Of a DNA stretch of 64,000 bases, positions 1-11,471 are shown in pieces. The translations under genes and the position numbers were made by a program. Source of the stretch: Saccopteryx bilineata (taxonomy: Eukaryota; Chordata; Mammalia; Chiroptera; Emballonuridae); the NCBI RefSeq assembly GCF_036850765.1, contig NC_089493.1:131632239-131696238 (forward strand). The letters run 5' to 3'. The notes under the pieces are model-generated. The model did no database searches, was not told the origin of the DNA, and saw only the letters and a list, made by a program, of their open reading frames with translations. Position 1 is the stretch's first letter, and every line of letters begins with the position of its first letter.

Positions 1-1349
1 AGCACTAACAAGTACTGGTAGCCTTGGCTTCGAGGCATCTCAGTGAAATCCACTTGTACATCCTCAAAGGGTGTTGCCCTATAAGACTGGATACCTGGAG
101 GCATCGAGGGTTCTTGTTTGGCATTGTTCTCTTGCCAGATTGGGCAGCGCAAGCTGACTCCTTTGGCTGTAAAAATACCTTCCTAGAAGTTTTTATGTTT
201 TTTATTGTCCCATATGGGTAGCAGTGTATAAAGCCTGGACTACTGCCGTTCCTAATAGATGGGTGATGACAGTTCTACCATCTGGTAGTTGCATCTAGCT
301 GTCCTTTAATTCTTTTGCCCCCTTTTTTTCTATTTACCTTTTTTCCTTCCTTAGAATATTTGGATGCAAGATCTGGAGCCTATGGGATGAGAGGGGTTAT
401 AGTAGCCTTGTAGTAGGGCAGAGTAGAAGCCCACTTTGCCTCTACCTCTGCTCTGGATTTCCCTGGGCTTCTACCATTCTTCCCTTTGGGTGTCCTTGGC
501 AGTGGATTACTGCTCATTGTTTGGCTTCCAAACTGCTTCTAGCAGCTGCAGAATTTCTCCTGGATATTTGAGGTCCTTGTCCCCAGCTGTCAGGAGCCCT
601 TTTTTCTTATTTGTGGCCCTACAGACTTGCAGAGTAAGAAAGGCAAAGCAGAATTGGTAAAAAATGTTTGCTCTTTTTCCTTCACTGAGCTCTAGGGCCT
701 GGGTCAGAGAAGTCAGTTCTGCCCGCTGAGCAGAAGTGCCTTGGGGCAGAGTCCATGCCTCCACAGTCTCTGTTAGAGTCACCCCTGCATACCCTGCTTG
801 CCTTTCCCCTCCTGAGTTGACAGAGCTGCTCCATCTACATACAGCTCCCAATCTGGGTCTCTTGTGGGGTGGTCTAACACGTCTGGCTGGCTGAAGTACA
901 CGGAGTCAAGCACTTCTAAGCAGTTGTGCGGCTGCTGTCCCTCCTCCACTAGGAGCAGTGTCACTGGGTTTAAAGTGGTACACACTTCTATTGCCAGCTT
1001 GGGTTTTCACAGAATAGACTCTGGTATTTGGTGAGATGGGCATTTGTGAGCCAATGATGCCCTTTTGCATCTATCAGAGTTACTACTGCATGAGGTACCC
1101 GCACATTCAAGTTTTGTCCCAAAGTCAATTTGTCTGCCTCTTCTACCAACATTGCTATGGCTGCTAAGGCTCTCAGGCACAGTGACCAGCCCTCAGTGAC
1201 TCCATCCAATTGTTTGAAGAGGTAAGCTACTGGTCTAGGTGTATTAACCCAAGTCCTAGGTTAATACACCTTCTATTGTCTTGCTCCTCTCTGAGAGGTA
1301 CAGCACAAAAGGTTTTGCTAGGTTAGGAAGACCTAGTGGTGGGGCAACT
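1..1349 (-). pseudogene. pol: ERV pol remnant: RT connection, RNase H and start of integrase
   Basis: Minus-strand frames give, from right to left, an RT connection segment (LCLRALAAIAMLVEEADKL, about 1200-1100), an RNase H start (DWELYVDGAAL, about 880-850) and the next RNase H block (LPQGTSAQRAELTSLTQALE, about 750-690). Near the left edge comes the start of the integrase core (VDFTEMP, about 60-40), which holds its first catalytic aspartate. These motifs are typical of class I ERVs. The reading frame changes several times (for example between 985 and 851) and there are stops, so no protease-RT-integrase product can be made. The segment continues the pol piece at 9864-10040, from which it was separated by the L1 insertion. 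Catalytic activity is not expected. Confidence 0.87.
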
Positions 1350-1360
1350 TGTAACTCCTT
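1350..1360. repeat. Target-site duplication of the full-length L1 (left copy)
   Basis: The 11-bp sequence tgtaactcctt occurs here and again at 9853-9863, exactly flanking the minus-strand L1. In the interrupted retroviral pol frame, the sequence before one copy runs on after the other. This proves that the L1 inserted into the provirus and not the reverse. Confidence 0.9.
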
Positions 1361-3434
1361 TTTATTTTAAAATTTTTAATTGATTTTAATTTATTGTGTT
1401 TAAATAGATTCTAGTGTCATCCTGAAAGCATCCCATCCTCCCTCCGTATTCCCCTCAATATCTCCCTTGCCCTCCCGCCTTCCCGTCAGGTTTATCCCAT
1501 CCTATCATCCCCTTTCCTTCTGTCCTCTTTTCCTCTGGTCCCTTTGATCCCGCCTGTCTCTATTCTATTCCTCAGTTCACATTGTTCATTGGATTCCTCA
1601 AATGAGTGAGGTCATGTGATATTTTTATTTCTCTGCCTGGCTTATTTCACTTAACATAATAGTTTCCAGGTCCATCCATGTTGTCACAAAAGGTCAGATT
1701 TTCTTCATTTTCATGGCCCCATAGTATTCCATTATGTATAGGTATCACTGCTTTTTAATCCACTCGTCCACTGACAGACACTTGGGCTATTTCCAGATCT
1801 TCACTATTGTGAACAATGCTGCCATAAACATGGGGGTGCATTTCTTCTTTTGAATCAGTGATATGGTGTTCTTAGGGTATATTCCTAAAAGTGGGATAGC
1901 TGGGTCAAAAGGCAGTTTGATTTTTAATTTTTTGAGGAATCTCCATACTGTTTTCCACAGAGGCTGCACCAGTCTGCATTCCCACCAGCAGTGCAGGAGG
2001 GTTCTCTTTTCTCCACATCCTCACCAGCACTTATTATGTGTTGTTTTGTTGATGAGCACCATTCTGACTGGTGTGAGGTGGTATCTCATTGTGGTTTTAA
2101 TTTGCATTTCTCTAATGATTAGTGATGTTGAACATTTTTTCATATGCCTATTGGCCATCTGTATGTCCTCTTTGGAGAAGTGTCTATTCATTTTTTTTTT
2201 GCCCATTTTTTAATTGAATTGTTTGTCTTCCTGGTGTTGAGTTTTACAAGTTTTTTATAAATTTTGGTTATTAACCCCTTATCAGACATAATGACAAATA
2301 TGTTCTCCCATTGTGTAGTTTGTCTTTTTATTCTGTTCTTGTTGTCTTTAGCTGTGCAAAAGCTTTTTAGTTTGATATAGTCCCATTTGTTCATCCTGTC
2401 TTTTATTTCACTTGCCCGTGGACATAAATTGGCAAATATATTGCTGCGAGAGATGTCGGAGAGCTTACAGCCTATGTTTTCTTCTAAAATGTTTTCTTCT
2501 TTTTCACGGCTTATATTTAAGTCTTTTATCCATTTTGAGTTTATTTTTGTGAATGGTGTAAGTTGGTGGTCTAGTATCATTTTTTTTGCAGGTAGATGTC
2601 CGATTTTCCCAACACAATTTGTTGAAGAGGCTGTCTTTACTCCACTGTATGCTCTTACCTCCTTTGTCAAATATCAGTTGTCCATAAAGGTGTGGGTTTA
2701 TTTTTGGGTTCTCTGTTCTGTTCCATTGATCTATATGCCTGTTCTTATGCCAGTACTAGGCTGTTTTGAGTACAATGGCCTTGTAGTATAACTTGATATC
2801 TGGAAGTGTGATACCTTCCACTTTATTCTTCTTTTTCAAGATTGCTGAGGCTATTCGTGTTCTTTTTTGGTTCCATATAAATTTTTAGAATATGTGTTCT
2901 ATATCTTTGAAGTATGTCATTGGTATTTTAGTCAGTATTGCATTGAATTTATAAATTGCTTTTGGTAATATAGACATTTTAATGATGTTTATTCTTCCTA
3001 ACCATGAGCACGGTATATGCTTCCACTTGTTTGTATCTTCCTTGATTTCTTTTATCAATGCTTTGTAATTTTCCAAGTACAAGTCTTTAATCTCCTTGGT
3101 TAAATTTACTCCTAGGTACTTTTACTTTTTGGTTGCAATAGTGAAGGGGATTGTTTTCTTAATTCCTCTTTCTGACAGTTCACTGTTAGTGTATAAAAAT
3201 GTCTTGGATTTCTGAGTATTAATTTTATATCCTGCCACCTTGCTGAATTCATTTATCAGGTCCAGTACTTTTTTGACTGCGACTTTAGGGTTTTCTATAT
3301 ACAATATTATATCATCTGCAAATAATGATAGTTTTACTTCTTCTTTTCCAATTTGGATGCCTTTTATTTCTTCTTCTTGTCTGATTGCTGTGGTTAGGAC
3401 TTCCAGAACTATGTTGAATAAGAGTGGTGAAATG

Positions 3435-4285
3435 CTTCTCCCAGGAAGAAATACAAATGGCCAACAGATATATGAAAAGATGCTCATCTTCTTTAGCTAT
3501 TAGAGAAATGCAAATCAAAACGGCAATGAGATACCACCTCACACCTGTTCAATTAGCTGTTATTAGCAAGTCAGGTAATAGCAAATGTTGGAGAGGCTGT
3601 GGAGAAAAAGGAACCCTCATCCACTGTTGGTGGGAATGTAAAGTAGTACAACCATTATGGAAGAAAGTATGGTGGTTCCTCAAAAAACTGAAAATAGAAC
3701 TACCTTATGACCCAGCAATCCCTCTACTGGGTATATATCCCCAAAACTCAGAAACATTGATACGTAAAGACACATGCAGCCCCATGTTTATTGCAGCATT
3801 GTTCACAGTGGCCAGGACATGGAAACAACCAAAAAGCCCATCAATAGATGACTGGATAAAGAAGATGTGGCACATATACACTATGGAATACTACTCAGCC
3901 ATAAGAAATGATGACATCAGAACATTTACAGCAAAATGGTGGGATCTTGATAACATGATACGAAGCGAAATAAGTAAATCAGAAAAAACCAGGAACTGTA
4001 TTATTCCATACGTAGGTGGGACATAATACTGAAACTAAGAGACATTGACAAGAGTGTGGTGGTTACGGGGGGGAGGGGGGAATGGGAGAGGGATAGGGGG
4101 TGGGGAGGGGCACAAAGAAAACAAGATAGAAGGTGACAGAGGACAATCTGACTTTGGGTGGTGGGTATGCAACATAATTGAACGACAAGATAACCTGGAC
4201 TTGTTATCTTTGAATATATGTATCCTGATTTATTGATGTCACCCCATTAAAAAAATAAAATTATAAAAAAAAAGAAAAAAAAAAA
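3435..4285 (+). mobile_element. 5'-truncated L1 3' end nested in L1 ORF2
   Basis: A plus-strand L1 fragment of about 850 bp with the C-terminal ORF2 reading frame (to 4026; contains [16 protein letters not shown] and [11 protein letters not shown]), a G-rich 3' UTR start (about 4060-4110), a short 3' UTR and an A-rich tail (4249-4285). It is flanked by perfect 14-bp target duplications, agagtggtgaaatg, at 3421-3434 and 4286-4299. The C-terminal frame is uninterrupted for about 200 codons, and the 3' UTR is very similar to the copy at 30055-30264. Both are therefore from a younger subfamily than the host L1. It is too truncated to be mobile. Confidence 0.93.
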
Positions 4286-5353
4286 AGAGTGGTGAAATGG
4301 GGCACCTCTGCCTTGTTCCTGATCTTAAGGGGATTGCTTTTAATTTTTGCCCTTTGACTATAATGTTGGCTGTGGGTTTGTTAGATGGCCTTTATCATGT
4401 TGAGATATGTTCCCTGTATTCCCACTTTGCTGAGAATTTTGATCATGAATGGGTGCCAGATTTTATCAAATGCTTTTTCTGCATCTATTGAAATTATCAA
4501 ATGGTTTTTCTCCTTTCTTTTGTTTATGTGATGAATCACATTGATTGATTTGCAAACATTGTTCCAACCTTGCCTCCCCAGAATAAATCCCACTTGATCA
4601 TGATGTGTGATTTTTTCCATATATTGCTGGATCCGGTTTGCTAATATTTTGTTGAGGATTTTAGCATCTGTATTCATCAGGGATATTGACCTATAATTTT
4701 TTTTCTTAGTGTTGTCTGGTTTTGGAATCAGGATTATGCTCACCTCATAAAAGGAGATTGGAAGTCTTCCCTCCTCTTAAATTTTTGAAATAGCTTGAGA
4801 AGGATAGGAGTTAGTTCTTCTTTGAATATTTGGTAGAATTCACTTGTGAAGCCATCAGGCCCAGGACTTTTCTTTGTTGGGAGTTTTTTGATAACTGTTT
4901 CGATCTCATTTGGTGTAATCAATCTGTTTAGGTTTTCTGATTCTTCCAGATTAATTTTTGGAAGATTATATGTTTCAAGGAATTTGTCCATTTCATCTAG
5001 GTTGTCTAGTTTTTTGACATACAGTTCTTCATAGTATTTTCTTACAATATTTTGTATTTCTGTTGTGTCAGTTGTTATTTCTCCACTCTCGTTTCTAATT
5101 TTATTTATTTGAGACCTCTCTCATTTTTTCTTGGTGAATCTGGTTAAAGGTTCATCGATCTTGTTGACCTTTTCAAAGAACCAGCTCCCAGTTTCATTGA
5201 TCCTTTGTATTGTTTCTTTAGCCTCTATGTCATTTATTTCCACTCTTATCTTTATTATTTCCTTCCTTCTACTACCTCTAGGCTTTACTTGCTATTCTTT
5301 TTCTAGTTCTTTTAGATGCAGGGTCAAGTTCTTTATTTGAGCTTTTTCAAGCT

Positions 5354-5727
5354 TCTTTTTTCTTTTTTTGCATTTTTCTGAAGTTGGAAACGGGGAGGCA
5401 GTCAGACAGACTCTCTGCATGCGCCCGACCGGGATCCACCCGGCACGCCCACCAGGGGGCGATGCTCTGCCCATCCGGGGCATCGCTCTGCCGCAATCAG
5501 AGCCATTCTAGCGCCTGAGGCAGAGACCACAGAGCCATCCTCAGTGCCCAGGCAAACTTTTGCTCCATTGGAGCCTTGGCTGCGGGAGGGGAAGAGAGAG
5601 ACAGAGAGGAAGGAGAGGGGGAGGGGTGGAGAAGCAAATGGGCGCTTCTCCTGTGTGCCCTGGCCAGGAATCGAACCCGGGACTCCTGCACGCCAGGCTG
5701 ATGCTCTGCCACTGAGCTAACTGGTTT
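5354..5727 (-). mobile_element. Bat tRNA-headed SINE (~380-bp type), in L1 ORF2
   Basis: On the minus strand this has a tRNA-like head (A box near 5710, B box near 5675, seen here as ggaatcgaacccg), a middle 'cttctccacccctcc...' segment, an internal GC-rich repeat and a T-rich (A-tail) end at 5354-5375. It is the same family as the copies at 13631, 14893, 42322 and 45024. The first few bases of the head are lost at the right edge. The host L1 sequence continues on both sides. A CTCF-core-like string, ccaccagggggcga, lies at 5449-5462. Confidence 0.88.
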
Positions 5728-6529
5728 CTTAAGGTATGCCTGTAATGCTATGAACTTCCCTCTCAGTACTGCTTTTGCTGTGTTCCATAAATTTTGAGTT
5801 GATGTATGCTCATTATCATTTGTTTCTAGGAATTTTTTAAAATTTCTTCTTCGATTTCATTGTTAACCCATTCGTTATTTAATAACATGCTATTTAGTTT
5901 CCAAGTGTTTGAGTATTTTTTAGTTTTTCTGTTCTGGTTGGTTTCTAGTTTCATGCCATTGTGATCAGAGAAAGTGCTTGATATGATTTCAATCTTCTTA
6001 AATTTGTTGAGACCGCTTTTGTGTCCTAACATGTTGTCTATCCTAGAGAATGTACCATGAGCACTTGAAAAGAATATATATTCTGCTGCTATAGGGTGAA
6101 AGGTTTTGAAGATATCTATTAAATCCAGTTGAGCTAGTGTGTCCTTTAAGTCTGCTGTTTCTTTGTTAATTTTTTTTCTTGAGGATCTATCTAGTGATGT
6201 TAGTGGGGTATTGAAATCCCCTAATATTATAGTATTGCTGTTGATCTCGCCCTTTATATCCATAAAAGTCTGCTTTATATATTTAGGTGCTTTATATATA
6301 TTAGGTGCATAGATATTTATTCCTGTTGGATTGCTTCCTTTATCATTATGTAGTGACCTTCTTTATCTCTTACCTTTATCTCTTAGCCTTTGTTTTAAAG
6401 TCCATTTTGTCTGATATAAGTATGGCTACCCCAGCTTATTTTTCACTTCCATTTGCATGAAATATTTTCCCAACCTTTTACTTTCAGTCTATGTGTATCT
6501 TTTGTTTTGAGGTATGTCTCTTGTAGACA

Positions 6530-6633
<104 letters not shown>

Positions 6634-6799
6634 TGTTTTCTTATTCACAGCTACCCTATGTCTTTTGATTGGATCATTTAATCCATCTACATTTAAGGTT
6701 ATTGATATGTGGTTGTTTATTGCCATTTTATTCTTTAAAGCTACATTCCTCTTTTACTATATTCTTTTCCCCTTGTTCTGCTTACAACAAGCTCCTTAA

Positions 6800-7703
6800 C
6801 ATTTGTTGCAGCATTGGTTAGGTTGTAATGAATTCCTTGAGTTTTTTTGTTTTGTTTTGTCTGGGAAGCTTTTTATTTCTCCTTCTATTTTAAATGATAG
6901 CCTTTCTGGATAAAGAAGTCTTTGTTGTAGGCTCTTGTTCTGCATTACTTTGAATATTTCTTGCCATTCCCTTCTGGCCTCAAGTGTTTCTGTTGAGAAT
7001 TTGGATGTCCTCCTTATGGGGGCTCCTTTGTAGGTGATTGACTTTTTTTTCTCTCGCAGCTTTAGTATTTTTTTAATCTCTTAGCTTTGGTATTTTAATT
7101 ATGATATGTCTTGGTGTAGATTTCTTTGGGTTCCTCTTTAATGGAATTCTCTGTGCTTCTGGAACTTGTGTGACTTTTTCCTACATTTATTTAGGGAAGT
7201 TTTCAGCTCTGATTTCTTCAAACAGTCTCTCTATCCCTTGTTCTTTCTCTTCTTCTTCAGGAACCCCTAGGATGTGGATGTTTGTTTCTCTTTAGGTTTT
7301 CACCAAAGTTTCTTGAGTTTCCTCAGACTTTTTGAGCCTCTTTTCTTTTTTGCTGCTCTGCTTTTGTGTTTTCATTTATATTGTCTTCTAAATCATTGAT
7401 TCGATCCTCTGTTTCATCCAGCCTGCTTTTAATTGCTTCTAGTGTAGCCTTCATTTCTGATATTGTATTTGTCATTTCTGACTTGTTCTTCTTTATTATT
7501 TCAATGTCCTTTTTGATGCTTGTTATCTCTTTATTTAGGTGCTCATTGTGTCCATCCATTGTTCCTCTAAGATTTTTGAGCATTCTAATAATCATTATTT
7601 TAAACTCTGCATCCAGTAGTTTGATTATTTTTATCTCACTTAGTTCTTTTTCTTGGGTTTTATCTTGTTGATTCATTTGGATTGCACTTCTCTGTCTTCC
7701 CAT
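6800..7703 (-). pseudogene. L1 ORF1 (RNA-binding coiled-coil protein), disrupted
   Basis: ORF1p is the trimeric RNA chaperone of L1 particles. The first 126 codons are open from the ATG at 7703 and encode a short N-terminus and a long heptad-rich coiled coil (ISEMKATLEAIKSRLDETED, about 7480-7410). Further along, with stops and shifts, come the RRM and C-terminal parts (IRIIGVPEGEE-like block near 7275; ARREWQEIFKVM-like near 6970; LYPERLSFKIEGEIK-like near 6900). At least one in-frame stop near 7200 breaks the gene. Confidence 0.87.
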
Positions 7704-9852
7704 TTTGTCTGTGTGTACACTCCTAATTTGGGTGTGTTGTTTGTAAAGCTAGCTAAGTCCAGGGTTGGTATGTCTGCCTCCAATTTTCAGTTGTCTATTT
7801 CTAGGTCTTCTTGGGTTGGCATCAGCTGTTGTTTGTAATCCACTGTGGGTTACTTATCTGCTGTCACTGTTTTTTTGCTGTTTGTGTCAGCATTTTCTAT
7901 ATCTTAGCTGGGTCAGGTGTGAGGAGCCCTTCATTAGGCTTCCACTCTAACAAAGGTTGTTAGATCTCCATATCTGGCTGCTGGATGTGCCTGCCATGGT
8001 CCTCCCTGTCTGGGGCCTGGCACAGATCAGTGGGGTCACTATCTATGATTGGCTATTATCAACCTTTTTGGAGCCACAGGTGATCCAGAGATTGTGGATG
8101 CTTCTGCTGGGTCCAGGAGCCATTGTAAATATCAGCTGTACTCCTAGGCTTGCTTTTATCTACTCTTGGCCTGGGGAGTTTCCTTTAAAAGTTCAAGTTC
8201 CCCTGAGATTTGCTTTCTGCTGCCTCTTATTGCTGGCTACTTGTTGGGCTCAGTACTGTAATTCAGTAATTAGATACGGTATTGTATGTGGCCTGCTCCT
8301 TAATCTCAGGTGTCATTCTATCCAGATTTTTAAATTTTTTTTTGTTTTGTTTTTTCTTCTTTTTCAGCACTATGTGGGGTGTAGTCACAGGGGTTCAGTG
8401 GGTGTGGCCCCTGAGCTTCCATTGTGTGGTCTGTCCACCAGGCCACCGCCACTGTTGTTGCCTGGGTGTTTGGACTCAGGTACTGTTGGCACCAGCCTGC
8501 CTCCATGGCCACCATGACCTCCACTGCCCCGATGGGCTCCCGCACACACTTCTGCAGCTGCCCCTGCCTCCGCTGCCACTGAGGGCCAGCCTGCACCACC
8601 AGCATGGGCTTGGGTCTCTGCAGCATCCGCCACAGCTTCTGCCCCCACAGGTGGGCCTGCACATGCCCGCTCGGACTGCTTCTGGGCTGCTGAGGGTTGT
8701 CCCAGGTCACCAGGGGTTTTGCATGTTGGCTCAGACCTCCTCAGCAGCCACTGTGGCTCCCACTTCCGGGGTCGGACCCGGGAACACCCGCTTGGAATAC
8801 CCCCGAGGTCGCCTGGCTTCCACTGCTGCTGAGGGTGCACCCACACCATGGGCAGGTTTGCCCACTGACCCAGACCTCCGCTGCCATCCCAGTGACTTCT
8901 GCTCTCACTGGTGGACTACTGCATGCCCATGTGGACCCCCTCTGCTGTCGCTTGGGCCTCCGCCCCCGCCAAGGGCGGGCCCACGCAGTAAGCAGGATTG
9001 TGTGTGAGCCTGGACCTCGGCAGCAGCAGCTGCAGTTCCTGCCTCCACAGGTTGGCCTGCGTGCACTCGCTCGGACCACCCTGGGCTCCGCAGCTGCGTC
9101 CTGGCTTCCACAGCCACGCCCTGCTGCCTCCGCCTGCCTGGGATGTAGCTTAGACCTCTGCACTCCTATTTGTGTTCCTAACATGCTGCTTGCTTCTAAG
9201 CACCTCTTTGTTCTAACTGGGGCAGGTGAGCCTCCAGTGGACGGGGTAATTTGTTCCCTTTGCTGGTGATGCTATTCCCAGGAAAAATGCTCACTTAGAT
9301 TTGGGGAGTGACTCAACCCAGGGGTTAGCGTGTCCATCCCTCAAAGGTCTCCCCCTGTGCCTCTGAGACCACTCTCTCCCCTGGCAACGCCAGTCCTCCT
9401 AGCGCTTCCCTGCTACTGGAGCTTGAGGAAAGTGGCTGTGAACGAGGCTCTCCGTGCAGTCCCTTTAATACGGAGCCTGGGTCTGAGAGTTCTGCCTCCT
9501 TCTCTCAAACAGTATCTAGGTTCTTTTCTCAGCCAAATATAGTCTGTAAGCCCCTTCCAGGCTCCAGGGCTCTAGGCTGGGATTCCGGTTTTGGCGCTGA
9601 GGACCCACAACTCTCTGGGAAATTCTCCCCATCATGAGAGTTCCTCCAGCCACTGGGAGTGGTGCAGCCCTTTCCACGTCTCTGCCTTTCCTACCAGTCC
9701 CAGTGTGTGTGTCTTTGGCTGTAGAATCCTCTTAGTTTAGTCCAAAGTTGGTCTTTCAAGATGACTGTTCTCAAAATTAAGTTTTAATCCACCTTGGTTC
9801 TGGTAAGTGGGAGTTAGAGCGTCTGCCTACTCTGTGACCATCTTGTCTTCTC
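7704..9852 (-). promoter_or_regulatory. L1 5' UTR / internal promoter
   Basis: About 2.1 kb between the ORF1 start and the 5' end of the L1. It is GC-rich in the part 8400-9200 and contains a repeating block with gacct(c/g) landmarks at 8734, 8873, 9013 and 9153, a spacing of 139-140 bp; a degenerate earlier unit starts near 8613. The stretch 8616-8676 resembles 9016-9076 at an offset of exactly 400 bp. Such monomer-like organisation is known for rodent L1 promoters; here it is an inference from spacing. The element's 5' end carries a YY1-like site. Confidence 0.75.
9838..9845 (-). promoter_or_regulatory. YY1-like site at the L1 5' end
   Basis: The minus strand reads CAAGATGG within the first ~15 bases of the element. 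In human L1 a YY1 site (AAGATGGC) at the same place sets the transcription start. This supports the view that the element is full length. Confidence 0.6.
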
Positions 9853-9863
9853 TGTAACTCCTT
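9853..9863. repeat. Target-site duplication of the full-length L1 (right copy)
   Basis: Identical to 1350-1360 (tgtaactcctt). Retroviral pol sequence starts directly after it. Confidence 0.9.
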
Positions 9864-10040
9864 ATTAAGAGTCTGAAAAGCACAGTTCTATTCCAGCTCC
9901 CATACTGTGGGCTCTTATTCTTCCCCCTTTGTGACTTCATAGAGGGATTTGGCCAGTACTGCAAAATTGGAGATCCACAAACGACAGAATCCTATTGTAC
10001 CTAGGAACTCTCTAACTTGTCTCTTCATGGTGAAGACTGG
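9864..10040 (-). pseudogene. pol: ERV pol remnant: end of RT
   Basis: The minus strand contains the class I RT thumb-region motif RQVREFLGTIGFCRLW followed by SNFAVLAKSLYEVTKG (about 10030-9930), then a decayed stretch that leads into the L1 insertion point. The part of RT with the catalytic aspartates is absent: upstream (higher coordinates) the sequence passes quickly into the gag remnant. At least two stops occur before the L1 junction. Confidence 0.82.
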
Positions 10041-10155
10041 AATGTTTTGAATAACCTATTTCCATTCTACTCCTAGCCTCCTCTCTATTTATCACTGTGT
10101 TTCTCACTTCTCTCAAAGGCATCTGTACTCTGGGCCCTGTCTTTGAGTGCAGCCT

Positions 10156-10761
10156 CTAAACTAGGGGAGGAAAGCCTGGGCTTGGTTCCAGTGGAGCAGT
10201 GAGAGACGCTTCCTGCTCAGGTGAGCTTATGCTGGGGCTTGATAGACCTGGGGATGACGGGCCTGAGTCAATAGTAGTCTCTGGGGTGGATGGTGAGCCA
10301 GGTGTGGAAGGGGGAAACCCTGCCGGTATGCACAGTGGGGGAGCCGAAGTTTCTGCTTCTTCTGGCTCACTAGGGGTTAAAATTTCTGGCACCAGTGGCA
10401 GCAGCTCTCCAGGATTGGTAGAATGCTTCCCTGCCTTTGTTACTAACAAAGTGGAAGTCTGACCTCTAAGCCAAGGGAGAGGGTGCAATACCAATGTGAG
10501 CCAGGTGTCTATGTAGGGAAACTGGTCAGGGTGCCTGGATCTCTAGTGACTACCTGCTACAGCTGCCCAATAATAGACCTGTCCAAGCTTCCATCAGCTG
10601 GCCACCCCACCCCAAAAGCAGGCCATTCGAGTTATCACAACAGTCTTCAATTTCCCTGGGGACATAGTAACTCCATAATCCCCTAAGAACCCTTTCTTAA
10701 AGTTCTTGATCATCGTGGCCAGAGGAGTAAGTTTTCCCTGTGAACCTTCCATGCCTCCCAT
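10156..10761 (-). pseudogene. gag: ERV gag remnant: matrix start and proline-rich segment
   Basis: The minus strand opens with a Met-Gly start (MGGMEGSQGKLTPLATMI from 10761), suited to N-myristoylation as in gammaretroviral matrix. It continues to a conserved GDYGVTMSPGKLKT block (about 10680-10640), then a frameshift and stop near 10600. An open Pro/Ser-rich segment follows (10494-10156), resembling the p12-type spacer after matrix; it begins with MVLHPLPWLRGQTSTLL. Capsid and nucleocapsid are missing. The loss of capsid together with protease and early RT points to one large deletion at about 10030-10155. No functional Gag can be made. Confidence 0.82.
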
Positions 10762-11447
10762 GACAAACACCAGTCATGTCACAAGAAGAAATTGAGGGAG
10801 GGTAAGGGAAACTTGGAGGGGATGCCACTCACTTCAGTCCATCACCAGCCACTCCCCTTGTGGAGATGGTAGACCCTCTTGGCTTATGACAGACTGCTAT
10901 AAACTGTCAGCACGCTATTCTGCCTCTTAGCCATACGAGGTGCCCTATAGAACTGCGGTTCGGGACCCAACACACACTTCGGCCCTGTGGGAGAGAGTCG
11001 GAATTCCTCCCCGGTGTCAGTCTCATTCACTCCACACTCACTCTTTCACACAGTCTCCCACACCTGTGGAGAGTGACGAGTCACCACTCCTGTGAGGACC
11101 ACTCCCCACACCTGTGAAGAGTGCATAGTCACCTCTTCTAACCTATGGAGGGCAATTAGTGACTCTCCGGAGGGTGATCAGGCCTCCCTTTTGCCCAGTA
11201 GGGCAGTACCTCAGCCAGCTTCCCTTGCCCGGTTTTCCTGACCATGGCTCTGATGCACCCTCGTTTTCCTGTTCCTCTGTGTCTGATCATTGCTGGGACC
11301 AGTGAATGGGATCCCCCCTCCATCCTACAGAGGCGTCCACACAGGGAAATCTCCAGCATACGCTCAGCAGGCACATCTACAGGGCAACTCGGGGGCTTCC
11401 TAACAGGTGCCTGAAGTCCTCCAATTGTGGGCATCCTTCCTCCTCAC
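10762..11447 (-). other. ERV leader between primer site and gag
   Basis: An untranslated retroviral leader of about 690 bp. It holds an imperfect repeat: the block starting tcccacacctgtgg (about 11055-11085) recurs as tccccacacctgtgaa (about 11103-11133), 48 bp apart. Packaging signals are expected here but cannot be identified by eye. Confidence 0.6.
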
Positions 11448-11465
11448 TTCCAGGTCAATGCACCA
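11448..11465 (-). promoter_or_regulatory. ERV primer binding site, tRNA-Gly-like
   Basis: On the minus strand the 18 bases just after the LTR (six-base gap) are TGGTGCATTGACCTGGAA. Sixteen of 18 match the complement of the 3' end of a tRNA-Gly (as I remember it: ...TTCCCGGCCAATGCACCA). It starts with TGG, the complement of CCA, as required. Its place next to the LTR end supports the LTR boundary. Confidence 0.72.
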
Positions 11466-11471
11466 AAAATC

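Noticed and set aside
3424..4026. Stand-alone 200-residue gene
   Set aside because: It is the C-terminal end of L1 ORF2 in a truncated insertion; the first codons are read from host L1 sequence.
8282..9269. Cys/Pro-rich proteins on both strands
   Set aside because: They lie in the GC-rich, repeated 5' UTR of the L1.
10199..10462. Plus-strand acidic/glycine-rich frame
   Set aside because: It is the antisense of the proline-rich gag remnant.
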